A stretch of DNA of 64,000 nt, taken from the NCBI GenBank assembly GCA_963727415.1, contig CAVSGF010000001.1, forward strand, positions 248,001-312,000, read 5' to 3'. The notes below the pieces were generated by a model that was not told where the DNA came from, searched no databases, and was given only the letters and a program-made list of their open reading frames with translations. The position numbers and the translations under genes are program-made. This document shows positions 54,441 to 63,332 of this stretch, in pieces. Origin of the DNA: DASQPR01 sp963727415. GTDB taxonomy: Bacteria > Actinomycetota > Actinomycetes > Mycobacteriales > Micromonosporaceae. Within the stretch, counting starts at the first letter, position 1. Each line of letters opens with the position of its first letter.

Positions 54441-54749
54441 ATGAAGGGCTACCACACACGCTGGAACATCCCCGACGAGCATCGCGAAAGCGCCGAGTAC
54501 GTCGAGGCCGGCGCCCGCATCGCCCTCGGCCAGGCCGTCTACGATCGACGCACTGCGCTTGGTCTCAGCCAAGCTGAACTCGCGTCCCGGGCTGGCACCA
54601 CCCAGACGGTCATCTCGCGGCTGGAGGGCGGGGCGGTCACCCCGACATTGCCACTGCTGCACCGATTGGCCGGTGCGCTGGAGGGCGAACTGGACCTCAA
54701 GATCACCGGCACCAGCACGCAGGCGGAATTCCCCGCGTTGGCTTCCTGA
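54441..54749 (+). CDS. XRE-family antitoxin (HigA-like)
   Basis: A 102-residue protein with helix-turn-helix RRTALGLSQAELASRAGTTQ, TVISRLEGGAVTPTLPLLHR and a short C-terminal LEGELDLKIT typical of antitoxins. AAGGAGG lies seven bases before ATG 54441. Toxin-first gene order is usual for this family. Confidence 0.9.
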   Translation: MKGYHTRWNIPDEHRESAEYVEAGARIALGQAVYDRRTALGLSQAELASRAGTTQTVISRLEGGAVTPTLPLLHRLAGALEGELDLKITGTSTQAEFPALAS

Positions 54750-54799
54750 CCCGTCCGCCCGCCGCTAGACAAGCGCGGCCACGGGCTGCCAATCGCAGC

Positions 54800-55189
54800 T
54801 CAGGCCGCGGAGAGCACGTATCCATGCCACCGCCTGTGCCAGAGGTGGCGCTGCCGCCTTGCGATGAGGGCGACGCCAACGTAACGCGGCGAAACACCAG
54901 GCAGGTATTGGCCCGCATATCTCCTGTCCTCACGCGCGGCCGTGAAATGGTCGTCCTCGTGTTCGGCCACACGCTCGAACAGATCACGCACCTCAAGCAC
55001 CAGGTAACGCACAACGTCAATCAGGTATGTACGCTCTTCTTCCCACGAGCCGATGCCCGCGTACTCCCGCGAGCCGACCACCGGCGTCAACCGGGTCCCA
55101 TCCGCATCGAACTCCTCAAGCCGCGGGTCCTCAGACCAGTGCCACACCTCGCGCCTTGACGTAACCGCAGAGATCTCGGGCTCACCCAT
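54800..55189 (-). CDS. HWSEDPRL small protein, full copy (copy B)
   Basis: A 129-residue soluble protein beginning MGEPEISAVTSRREVWHWSE and containing LTPVVGSREYAGIGSW, YLIDVVRYLVLEVRDLFERV and EDDHFTAAREDRR. GGGAGAG precedes ATG 55189. No family recognised. A truncated copy is at 46799-47017 and a scrap at 53.6 kb, so it is the marker gene next to the tRNA-Arg fragments. Helical content suggests a small regulatory or scaffold protein, but this is a guess. Confidence 0.7.
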   Translation of the reverse strand: MGEPEISAVTSRREVWHWSEDPRLEEFDADGTRLTPVVGSREYAGIGSWEEERTYLIDVVRYLVLEVRDLFERVAEHEDDHFTAAREDRRYAGQYLPGVSPRYVGVALIARRQRHLWHRRWHGYVLSAA

Positions 55190-55472
55190 GTGCTCTCCCA
55201 CGCGTCAAACGAATGGCGACCACCGGCAAACAGGCGGCCGGCTCCTCCGGACGACGACGATGGGCAAGCCCCGCACAACATCAAGTCGTCGACCCAGGTC
55301 AGACGCACCAGTCGCGGCACCGCCCCCGCATCGACAGATAAGTGCCCAGTCACATGATCCGGAGAGTGAGACCAGTTGGCACCCGCCCGCATGACGCCGG
55401 ACGCACCGGGACCACGTGATACGCGACAGCGGAGCACAGACGGAGCGCAGAGCAACGACAGATGCCGATACG

Positions 55473-55515
55473 AAAAACGGCCCCCGGTCAGCGTTTCCGC
55501 TGCCCAAGGGCCGTT
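55473..55515 (-). terminator. Rho-independent terminator of the right tRNA-Arg fragment
   Basis: On the minus strand AACGGCCC and GGGCCGTT enclose an inner GCAGCG/CGCTG stem, ending in GTTTTTCG. It lies eight bases after the tRNA 3' end. Confidence 0.8.
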
Positions 55516-55522
55516 CCGTGTG

Positions 55523-55565
55523 TGCGCCCGAAGGGATTCGAACCCCCAACCTTCTGATCCGTAGG
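55523..55565 (-). repeat. tRNA-Arg(ACG) 3'-half fragment, right copy
   Basis: CTACGGATCAGAAGG, the T-arm with GGGGGTTCGAATCCC, the acceptor strand CGGGCGC and discriminator A are all there, but there is no 5' half and CCA is not encoded. It begins in the anticodon loop, the usual crossover segment for AICE integration, and marks the left end (att site) of the element to the right. Confidence 0.8.
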
Positions 55566-55770
55566 GCGCGAGAGCACAATGACGGCCGATGCCAACCGTC
55601 TCGTGTCAGGCGTTCCGACGCAGGTCAGGTTCATAGCGACGCACTGCCCGGTGTCGTCGGGATCTCATCCGTTGTCATCGAGCCCGTGAGCAATCGGTGA
55701 GCACCGCGACGTTGCTTGACACGGCGCACTCAGCGGCCCCCGTTATACATGCCGCTACACCCGATAACCA

Positions 55771-56302
55771 TCACTCGGGATCCTCGTGACCGAGTTGGTG
55801 CAGCATTTCTCTCACGTCTCTTGTCAGCTTGCTGATCGACTTTTCGATAGCCGCATCAATAAGTAACTCAATCCGATTGTTTGCAGCTTCGCTAAGTGTT
55901 GGATACGCGTCCTCATACCTAAGAGCAACCGTCGCGGAAACTTCCTTGCGAAAGGCGCCGCGCCCGCCAGTTGCCACCAAAAATGGAAACCTGTGCGAAA
56001 TATCACTCGCTAACGCTACAACTAGAGCAAATTGTACGTGAACTTCTGCGGGCTTCGAAATATCTAGCTTAATGTACTTTCCAACAGCTCGACGATATCC
56101 CTTTATAGGGTAGGAGACTACGCCGCCCATGTATTCGTCGTTGACCACGCCCGCCACGATGTCGGGGGTTGCGCTAAAGCGCGATGCGAGTATCTTCTCC
56201 GCCTTATGGATGACCTGGTTTCTGAGGGAGGAAACAACCTCCTCGGCATTCTCGGATAGTCAACTCTGGGCGCGTAGCCATTAGCGCCCTTAGGTCGCTC
56301 AT
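55771..56302 (-). pseudogene. AT-richer hypothetical protein next to Fic, one frameshift
   Basis: Reading from ATG 56302 (MSDLRALMATRPELTI), the frame shifts by one near 56262 and continues NAEEVVSSLRNQVIHKAEKI, then DIVAGVVNDEYMGGVV, to the end LTRDVREMLHQLGHEDPE at 55771. About 176 residues. Base composition is clearly lower in GC than its neighbours, as for fic, so both came together from another source. It starts 21 bp after the fic stop. Function unknown; possibly the Fic partner. Confidence 0.5.
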
Positions 56303-56323
56303 GGCCTTATCAATAGATGGCCG

Positions 56324-57220
56324 CTAGCTGACCTCAAGTTCTTGAATAGCACGCTCGATAGTGTCTATACACCTATCACTCAAGTAGGTTACCAGCGCCT
56401 GCGAACGGCCCGCATCAGCCAGTTCCAACGCTTGGAAGTACCCCTGCTTCCTGTCGCGATAAACGAGAATGGGCAGACCGCATAGCTCATAGGTGAAATA
56501 GGAGGCAATCGCCCGTATTACTCGCCCGTTGCCATCGGCAAATGGGTGTATGACCGACAGCGCATGATGCACGTAGGCGGCCTTAATAATCTGATGCGAC
56601 GACAGAAACGCATCCGATGCTATCTACTCAATTAGCCTTCGAATTTCGTGTGGCGTCTCGTCCACCGGAGCAAATTTGATTTCGGTGCCGTCACGAGTAA
56701 TACGGGAGTTCGGGAGGGACTTGTATTCCCCTTCAGTAAGGGACGCTCGACTGCTTGCGTCCCGGAACCAAGGTCGACATATGCCTTATAGGTCTCCTGC
56801 GCCGCACAAGCCAGCTTGTGCAACTCTCGGACGGAACTCTCGGTGATCGGCTGACCCGTGTCAGCCATTTCTCGAACCATCTCGTAAGCGGTCAGTTGTG
56901 CGTCAAATGTCCGGACGCCATCGCTGCTTCCCAGCAAGGCTTCCCAGCCCTCGTTCTTTGTCGGCAATGGTTTTGGTAGCCCCGGCGGCTAGCTCATACA
57001 TACCCTCTATCGCGCCCGTCTCCGCCGCTGCCTCGCGATCTATCTTGCGATATGTTTCGGTCACAACGTCGTTCTGGACGCGGTTTCGCAAGCCTGCCAG
57101 CTTTTCTAAAAAGCTCGCCATATCGGTTGCTGTGGTACATCCCGCAGACCAGGCGTTGAAGTCCTTAATAGGCTCGTAGGTCATAACTTCATCCACTAGA
57201 ACGTCTACCTTGGGGGACAC
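56324..57220 (-). pseudogene. fic: Fic-domain AMP-transferase, decayed
   Basis: Fic proteins transfer AMP or other phosphate-containing groups to target proteins. The catalytic motif HPFADGNGRVIRA is intact near 56530, and TGAIEG near the N-terminus fits the inhibitory S/TxxxEG motif of class II Fic proteins (about 57000). The coding sequence is broken by frameshifts near 56945 and 56720 and by an in-frame TAG near 56628 (LIE-stop-IASDAF). Repaired length is about 298 residues. AT-richer than its neighbours, so recently acquired. Confidence 0.8.
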
Positions 57221-57227
57221 TATTAGA

Positions 57228-58040
57228 TTAGGGACGGCTCCGTGTCATAAACGCTGCTGTCGCGTCGTCGTGTCGCTTGGTGCGTGGGAACCGCGAACCA
57301 TAAGGGTCGCCTGATTCAATGCGTCGGACGTCGGCAATCAGGCCGTCAGGTCCGAGCTTCGCGAGCATGTCAAGGTAAGTCGGCCATTCGTAAAGGCCCA
57401 TCTGATCGACTGGGCGGGTCGCACCATCGCTGAACGCGGCGGCTGCATGCAAATCCGAGCGCGCATGACTGGCGACCTCGGCGTGACGCGCCGCCTCCGG
57501 ATCGGCCGCCGCCACCCACCACCCGTCCGGCTTGTTGCGAGTAGCGGTCTGGCGCGTGACGAGCTGGGCGAGCGCTTCCGTGTGCTCGGGCGTGCCGAAT
57601 AGCATGCCCGCGACGGCTTCGGGCTCGGTGCCGTTCAGCGTCTCTATGGACAGGTCGCAGGTGACCTGTGGCCCGTCGCCGGTCTCGACCACGATCACGG
57701 CATCGGAGAGCGCGAGCGTGTCTACGCGTTGGGTGCCGATGCGGAGGATGCCGACCGCCGCGCATGGCGTGCCGGGGTTGGTCAGGTCGCATGTGCCTCC
57801 GTGGATTCCGGCTACGGATGAGATGCCCTCGGCCAGGGCGTCGGTGAGCGCGATCGACTGATCCGCCATGAGCGCTGCCATGGTTTGGGTGCCGAGTTGG
57901 CGGGCGTACCAGGCGATGCCGTGGTGGCAGCCGCCGAAGGCGATTCCGGCGCCGTCGACGATCACCACCGTGTCGGGTGTGGCGATCACGAAGTCTTCGT
58001 TGGGTCGGCCGGGTGCGGCGTCGGTGGCGATGGTGAACAA
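57228..58040 (-). CDS. PP2C-like protein phosphatase
   Basis: A 270-residue protein with PPM-type motifs: GRPNEDFVIATPDTVVIVDG (the N-E-D and VDG metal contacts), FSDGATRPVD, and KRHDDATAAF (DD-T). Compared with classical PP2C some spacing is short, so activity needs testing. Start is TTG 58040 with GGAGG upstream, directly after the stop of the XRE/TPR gene. The two are therefore one operon, a pairing seen in actinobacterial mobile elements. Confidence 0.78.
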   Translation of the reverse strand: MFTIATDAAPGRPNEDFVIATPDTVVIVDGAGIAFGGCHHGIAWYARQLGTQTMAALMADQSIALTDALAEGISSVAGIHGGTCDLTNPGTPCAAVGILRIGTQRVDTLALSDAVIVVETGDGPQVTCDLSIETLNGTEPEAVAGMLFGTPEHTEALAQLVTRQTATRNKPDGWWVAAADPEAARHAEVASHARSDLHAAAAFSDGATRPVDQMGLYEWPTYLDMLAKLGPDGLIADVRRIESGDPYGSRFPRTKRHDDATAAFMTRSRP

Positions 58041-59249
58041 CTAGCGGCCTCCGGGTGCGTGTACGGCGTGGGCCAGTGCCTCGGTCAACCTAGCCACTGC
58101 GGCGCTCGATTCCCAGGGTCGCAGGTCGGCGTGCAGGTGTCGCAGCTCTGTGATGGTGCGGGTCGAGCCGGTCGCGATGGCGATCGCCAGCGACTCTTCT
58201 GCCCGTGCGCATGCTTCGTCGGGTTGCTCGGCCAGCACGTGGGCACGGGCGAGCCGGGAAAGGTACTGGCCACGGTCGCGGTGAAAGTCGGCCGGCAACA
58301 TGTTCAACACTGCCGTGAACGCGGCCACTGCTTCTGCGGGCCGCTTCAGTTCGAGATGGCATTTCGCCTGGCTGATCGCGAGATAGAGCGGCATCTCGCA
58401 GTATCGGCCGATCGACGGATCGCCAGCGATGTCGTCGGCGTCCGCGCGGTCGACGAGCTGTGCGGCGATGCTCAGGGCGCGGTCAGATTCGCCGTGGTCA
58501 CCGCTCATGGCGTGCGCCAGCGCCTCGGTCTGGGCAGCGATGGCCCGCACTCGCGCCGTGACTGGCGACCCGTCCCGCTGCGCCGCGACCGCCAAGCGTG
58601 ACGCCTTGCGCGTGTCGGCCGTGGCTAGATGCTGGACTGCGCGGCGGGTCAGGACGAACGAGGCCATGCGCGCGTCCCCGGCCGCCTCGGACCATTCCAG
58701 CGAACGCCGGTACCAGCCGGTCGCGGTCGTATCGTCGCCAGCGTCTTGGGACAGCCAGCCCGCGAACTCGGCGTAGCCCGCACCGACCCGCAGCAGGTCA
58801 TCGAGCAAGTCGCCGGATGCGCCGCGCTGCAAGTCTTCGATGGTGTCAGCAGTCGCCGCGACGACGGGCAACAGTGCCTTGGGGCCGAGCAGGTTGTCTG
58901 TGGTGTAGTGGCTGGTCAACGCCTGTTCCAGCGAGCGGACCAGCTCCGGCGTGGCTTGGCGCGATGCAATAGGCGCCGGTATCACCAGCGACGGTGACGG
59001 TGGTTCCTCTTCGAGGGTGCGCTCGACGAGCTGGGCGAACCGCGCGACGGCATCGTCATCCGCGCGCTTGAGCGCGATGTCTAGAAGCTGCTGCGTCTGC
59101 AGGGCAAGCTCTTGCGCTGGGTTTGCCTCCCATTTGGCGACGCCTCGGCTCGACATGCCCAGCAATGAGGCGAAGTCATCGCAGCTCAGGCGCAGCGCGT
59201 GGCGCAGCATGCGCGCCGTACCGCCATGCCAGGTGGCAATGACCTGCAT
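58041..59249 (-). CDS. XRE-type regulator with helical (TPR-like) C-terminal domain
   Basis: A 402-residue protein. The helix-turn-helix is at the N-terminus (MLRHALRLSCDDFASLLGMS, SRGVAKWEAN). The rest is helical repeats: ATGWYRRSLEWSEAAGDARM, LYLAISQAKCHLELKRPAEA, QYLSRLARAHVLAEQPDEAC. This layout fits streptomycete regulators that sense peptides or proteins. It is the first gene of the operon with the PP2C-like gene. Confidence 0.85.
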   Translation of the reverse strand: MQVIATWHGGTARMLRHALRLSCDDFASLLGMSSRGVAKWEANPAQELALQTQQLLDIALKRADDDAVARFAQLVERTLEEEPPSPSLVIPAPIASRQATPELVRSLEQALTSHYTTDNLLGPKALLPVVAATADTIEDLQRGASGDLLDDLLRVGAGYAEFAGWLSQDAGDDTTATGWYRRSLEWSEAAGDARMASFVLTRRAVQHLATADTRKASRLAVAAQRDGSPVTARVRAIAAQTEALAHAMSGDHGESDRALSIAAQLVDRADADDIAGDPSIGRYCEMPLYLAISQAKCHLELKRPAEAVAAFTAVLNMLPADFHRDRGQYLSRLARAHVLAEQPDEACARAEESLAIAIATGSTRTITELRHLHADLRPWESSAAVARLTEALAHAVHAPGGR

Positions 59250-59417
59250 CCACTCCCCCGCCCATGCGTGACTACTCTTAGTGTAGTGGGGTTCATCGAT
59301 GCGTAGGGTCCGGCGAGTGCGAGATTGCGTTCAGGCGCAGTGCAGGTCGCGTTCGGTGTGGATCGACGCCATGTCGGCTTGACTTAACGCATGTCCGGAA
59401 ACGCGGAGCGAACAGAC

Positions 59418-59660
59418 CTAGCGGGCACGGCCACTGGCCTTCGGCCCTGGGGGTGCCGGTGGAATTTCGTTCTCGCGAGCAAGTCGACGGATGTACGCGG
59501 CGCTAAAGGGCACCAGCCGCTCGACTTCGGCGGGACCTATGCCCGCCCGAAGCGCCTCGACAACCGCATCGATCAGAGCCGTACGCGCCTCAGAGTGAGC
59601 GCGTTCGGTATCGGAGTACCGCCGACTAGCAGCAGTTAAAGCCTTCCTGGGATCCGCCAC
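59418..59660 (-). CDS. Small helix-turn-helix-like AICE protein
   Basis: An 80-residue protein: SRRYSDTERAHSEARTALID, VVEALRAGIGPAEVERLVPF, SAAYIRRLAREN, then a Pro-rich tail. The central part looks like a helix-turn-helix of the kind carried by AICE control genes. Start is GTG 59660. It is divergent from the AICE operon and is the natural candidate to bind the repeats between them. Confidence 0.7.
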   Translation of the reverse strand: MADPRKALTAASRRYSDTERAHSEARTALIDAVVEALRAGIGPAEVERLVPFSAAYIRRLARENEIPPAPPGPKASGRAR

Positions 59661-59669
59661 CTATTGACA

Positions 59670-59732
59670 GTAGCGCGACAGGCTTGCGCAACTCTGTAGC
59701 GATTCGCTACCGTGTTGCGCAACCAAGTAGCG
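59670..59732. promoter_or_regulatory. Operator array in divergent AICE control region
   Basis: GTAGCG occurs at 59670, 59696 and 59727, with the inverted CGCTAC at 59705, so GTAGCG-ATT-CGCTAC (59696-59710) is a perfect palindrome. The palindrome TTGCGCAA occurs at 59684 and 59715. The two motifs alternate, suggesting two proteins or cooperative binding. Controls 59418-59660 and/or the operon starting at 59753. Confidence 0.55.
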
Positions 59733-59752
59733 CTTCAGACTTGGGAGCTGAC

Positions 59753-60004
59753 ATGAGAACCCGCCACGACAGCCCGGCCGGGCCCACCGAAGTCGAGCTA
59801 GCCGCGATCGAGCGCGAGATGCCGCTCATCGAAGCCGAGATCCAGCTGCTCGACGCGCAGATCCGCATGCTCACCATCGACGGCCGCGTCCCCGGCCCGA
59901 TCGACTGGCGCCGCCTTCGCCGCGCCGAGCACCACGTGTTGCGCATCGCTGCTCAGCGCGCCGCCACCGTTCTGCCGCCCGTCGAGCGCCGGGAGGTGGC
60001 CTGA
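59753..60004 (+). CDS. DUF6284-like small AICE protein
   Basis: An 83-residue helical protein (ELAAIEREMPLIEAEIQLLD, RLRRAEHHVLRIAAQRA) of the kind found upstream of transfer genes in streptomycete AICEs. GGGAGCTG precedes ATG 59753. Its stop overlaps the next start (GATGA), so the operon is tightly coupled. Function unknown. Confidence 0.75.
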   Translation: MRTRHDSPAGPTEVELAAIEREMPLIEAEIQLLDAQIRMLTIDGRVPGPIDWRRLRRAEHHVLRIAAQRAATVLPPVERREVA

Positions 60005-60795
60005 TGACCACCGCTGTCGCCTCCCGGTCGGCGTACCCCGAACCGATCGCAGAACTGCTGCCAAAGGCCCGCGCACTCACCACAAAGCTGGGCGAGCTGC
60101 CCTCACGCAACCGGCTGATGCGCGAACTTCATATCGGCGGCAAGAAGGCCGGCCGCCGTGCTTGCCGCGCTCGACGCCGAGACCAGGCACGATCACCCGG
60201 CTCCGGTCTCACCTGCCGGACCGGCGCCGGACATCGACTGGCCACCGCACCGCGAGGACTCGGCCGCGAAGCCGCTGGAAGCCGTACCCGCAAACCCCGG
60301 AGCCAGACCCGTCACCAGCCGCCACGAATTGAGCACGGCGGCCGAGCCGACCAGCCTTCGCGCGCCGCGTTCCTGGCCGGTGTTCCTGCTCGCCTTCCCG
60401 CGTTCGTCGCGGTCTGGTCCGGCTGGGTCGGCCTCGGCGAGTTGACCGGGTTCGGCATCGTGCACCCGCTGCCGGGCATCTGGGACGCGGCCAAGCTCAA
60501 CACCGCGATCACTCTGCCGGTCGGGGTGGAGACGTACGCCGCGTACGCGATCCGGGTGTGGCTCTCACCCGCCGTCACCGTCCGGGCACGCCGGTTCGCG
60601 AAGTGGTCGACCATCGCCGCGCTGCTGCTCGGCGCGGGCGGGCAGATCGCCTACCACCTGATGTCCGCCTGGCACATGCCCACCGCGCCCTGGCCGGTCA
60701 CCACCGTCGTGGCCTCGCTGCCCGTCGTCGTGGTGTTCGCCGGGTCCGCCCTGGCGCACCTGGTCCACACCGACCGGAAGGACGCTAAGCGATGA
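60004..60795 (+). pseudogene. DUF2637-type membrane protein of the AICE, two frameshifts
   Basis: The start reads YPEPIAELLPKARALTTKLG and LPSRNRLMRELHIGGKKA. Near 60155 the frame shifts to AALDAETRHDHPAPVSPAGP and near 60400 shifts back to four hydrophobic helices (FVAVWSGWVGLGELTGFG, IAALLLGAGGQIAYHLM, VVASLPVVVVFAGSALAHLV). DUF2637 proteins are found with TraB in AICE transfer modules. Repaired length is about 260 residues. Codon use is intact on both sides, so sequence error is possible. Confidence 0.65.
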
Positions 60796-61067
60796 CCACC
60801 CTGGCCAGATACGCCGAATTGCTGCACGCGCGCTCACCGAGCAGGCCACGGCACCGCCTGGACGACGAGTACACCGACCGGCAACGGCTGCTGGAAGACA
60901 CGTTGACCGACCTGCGACCTGGCCACGCAGATGCGCCAGGCAGACCACGCCACCACAGCCAACATGAACCGCACGTGGCTCCGCCCGGCGGCACGGCCCA
61001 TGGCCTGGAAAACCGCGCCGTGCCGCCGTTCCACCCCGCAACCTCAACCCGCAGGAGAGGTCTCTGA
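60792..61067 (+). pseudogene. Small AICE protein, probable frameshift
   Basis: The start MTTLARYAELLHARSPSRPR overlaps the upstream stop as ATGA. After LLEDTLTDL (about 60915) third-position GC is better in another frame, which reads CDLATQMRQADHATTANMNR and runs to about 61093, past the traB start. The annotated frame instead ends at 61067. Not recognised. Confidence 0.4.
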
Positions 61068-63195
61068 TGATCCCGCACAACCCCGAACCTGACGACTACG
61101 ACTGGCACAAGGCGGAAGCCGAGATGGCCGATGTCGTCAACCTTGACGCCAAGCGTGCCCGCCGGGCGGCCGCCGAGTCACACGTTGACGTGCCGCTCGA
61201 CGAGACCGCCTCGCCTGGCGGGATGCCGGTGGCGCCCCCGCCGGCCAACCGGTCCGGGCGCCGTCCGATCGTGGCGGCGAACTGGTCGACCTGGCCGAAC
61301 ATCAAGCACAGCCTCCGGCAGGCCGCCGAGCTGACCGCCTACCGGGCGGGGTTCCACGCGATCCGCTCACCCTGGTACACGGCGCTGGCCACGGCGTGGG
61401 CGACGGTGGGCGCGTTCCGGCTGACCGGCCGCCAGCTCAAGTGGTGGTGGGTGTCCGAGCAGTACGGGCTGCGGCAGTCAGCCGCGGACGCCAACGACCC
61501 GGCGATGTGGCTCAAGCTGCACCGCGAGGTCAAAGCCACCCGCGCGTGGCGCGGCCTGGTCCTCCTGGCCGAGCTGGGCGGCGTGACCATCGGCGGGCCG
61601 ATCCTGTGGGCGACCGCGCCCCGCTGGGCGCTGGCGCTGCTGATCGTCGCGGCGGTGGTGCTGCTGGCCCGGATCGGACGCCCGGAAGACCGGCGGATCA
61701 TCTCCCCGGCCGTGGTGTCGGGCCGGTTGCGGCGGGTGAACCCGGACATCATCCTGCGCGCCTACTACGCCGCCGGGCTCGGCCACCCGGACAAGCCGCA
61801 CCAGCAGATCAGTTTCGGCTCCACGATGGCCCGCGACACCTCCGGCACCGGCTCCCAGGTGTCGATCGACCTGCCCTACGGCAAAACCTTCGACGACGCG
61901 GTCAAGGCACGCGGCGCGATCGCTTCCGGCCTGGATGTGGCGGTCTCGCAGGTGTTCATCAACCGCGACCCGTCCAGCCACCGCCGCCACACCCTGTGGG
62001 TCGCCGACCGGGACCCGCTCGCGATCGGCGCGGCCGCACCCCGCTGCTGCGGCACAAGCCGACCGACATCTGGCAGCCCGCCCCGTTCGGCCTGGACGAG
62101 CGCGGCAACAAGGTCGGCGTGGACATGATGTGGAACTCGATCCTCATCGGCGCCCAGCCCCGCCAAGGCAAGACATTCGCCGCCCGCCAGCTCGCCCTCT
62201 ACGCCGCGCTGGACCCCTACGTGAAGCTGACCGTCCTGGACGGTGGCGGCAAACCCGACTGGCGCAAGTTCGCCCTGGTCGCCGACCGGTACGCGTTCGG
62301 GCTGGCGATGACCCGCGACGGCGACCCCGCCGAAATCGCGCTAGAAGCCCTGCGCGAGTTGAAAGCCGACGTGCAGGACCGCTACGAACGGCTATCCAAG
62401 CTGCCCGTGGACGTGTGCCCCGAAGGCAAACTCACCCCCGCCATCGCCCGCGACCCCAAGTACCGGATGCCGGTACGGCTGGTGTTCCTCGACGAGTTCC
62501 AGGAGTACTTCGACCTCGGCGACGTGTCCAAGGAGATCGCGTCCCTGCTGGTCTACCTGGTCAAGGTCGCCCCGGCCGCCGGGGTCAGCTTCGTCGACGC
62601 CACCCAGCGCCCCTCCGGCGTCGGCGGCGGGCAGGTCGCGCAGCAGTTCATCAGCTTCCGCGACAACCACCAAGTCCGCTTCAGCCTGCGCACCGGCTCG
62701 TGGCAGGTCTCCGATCTCGTGCTCGGCTCCGGCGCCTACAGCGAGGGCTACGACAGCTCAACACTGCTACCCACCTACAAAGGCGTCGGCATCCTGCGCG
62801 GCGCCACGGATGCCACGCCGACCGTGCGCACCTACCTCGCCGACCAGGAAGACGCCGAAAAGATCCTGCACGCCGCCCGCAGCCTGCGCGAGGCCGCCGG
62901 AACCCTGTCCGGGATGGCCGCCGGGGAGGACATCACCCGCGCGTCCCGTGACGTGCTCGCCGACGTGCGCTCGGTGTTCGAGCCGGGCGAGCGCGGCTTG
63001 CAGTGGGAGGACATCGCCGCCCGGCTGGCCGACCGGCTCCGGGAGCACTACGCCGACCTGACCGCCGAGTCGATCTCCGCTCAGATCCGCTCGTTCGGTG
63101 TACGCAGCGTAGACGTCAAGCGCGGCGGCAAGGCCCTCAAAGGAGCCAAGGCCGACGACATCGACGCCGCGATCGCCCGCCGCAAAGCCGCCTAG
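61067..63195 (+). pseudogene. traB: FtsK/SpoIIIE-type DNA translocase (TraB-like), one frameshift
   Basis: Conjugative double-stranded DNA pump of AICEs. The N-terminal part has hydrophobic segments (LVLLAELGGVTIGGPILWAT, ALALLIVAAVVLLARIG). Near 62035 one base is gained or lost, and the frame resumes RHKPTDIWQPAPFGLDERGN, with Walker A LIGAQPRQGKTFAARQ, Walker B LVFLDEFQEYFD and a C-terminal winged-helix part (LTAESISAQIRSFGVRSVDV). Total about 708 residues. Since both halves are otherwise flawless, the shift may be an error. It is the hallmark gene that identifies the element as an AICE. Confidence 0.88.
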
Positions 63196-63332
63196 CCGGT
63201 CGCGGCCCGCCCGCGACCAGTCGCGCCGACGCGACCCGACCCGCGACCGCCCTGGTCAGCGCAGACATTCCCTGGTCGCGGGTCGCGCCGCCAACCTCAC
63301 ACACCCGAAAACCGCCTCAGGAGGCACCTCAC

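Larger units (their letters stand above)
54800..55565. repeat. Right copy of ~0.75-kb imperfect direct repeat
   Basis: Matches 46790-47502: copy B gene, the GTGCCCAGTCACATGATCCG stretch, the terminator and the tRNA-Arg 3' half in the same order. This repeat accounts for the gene-free stretch 55190-55522. Confidence 0.75.
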
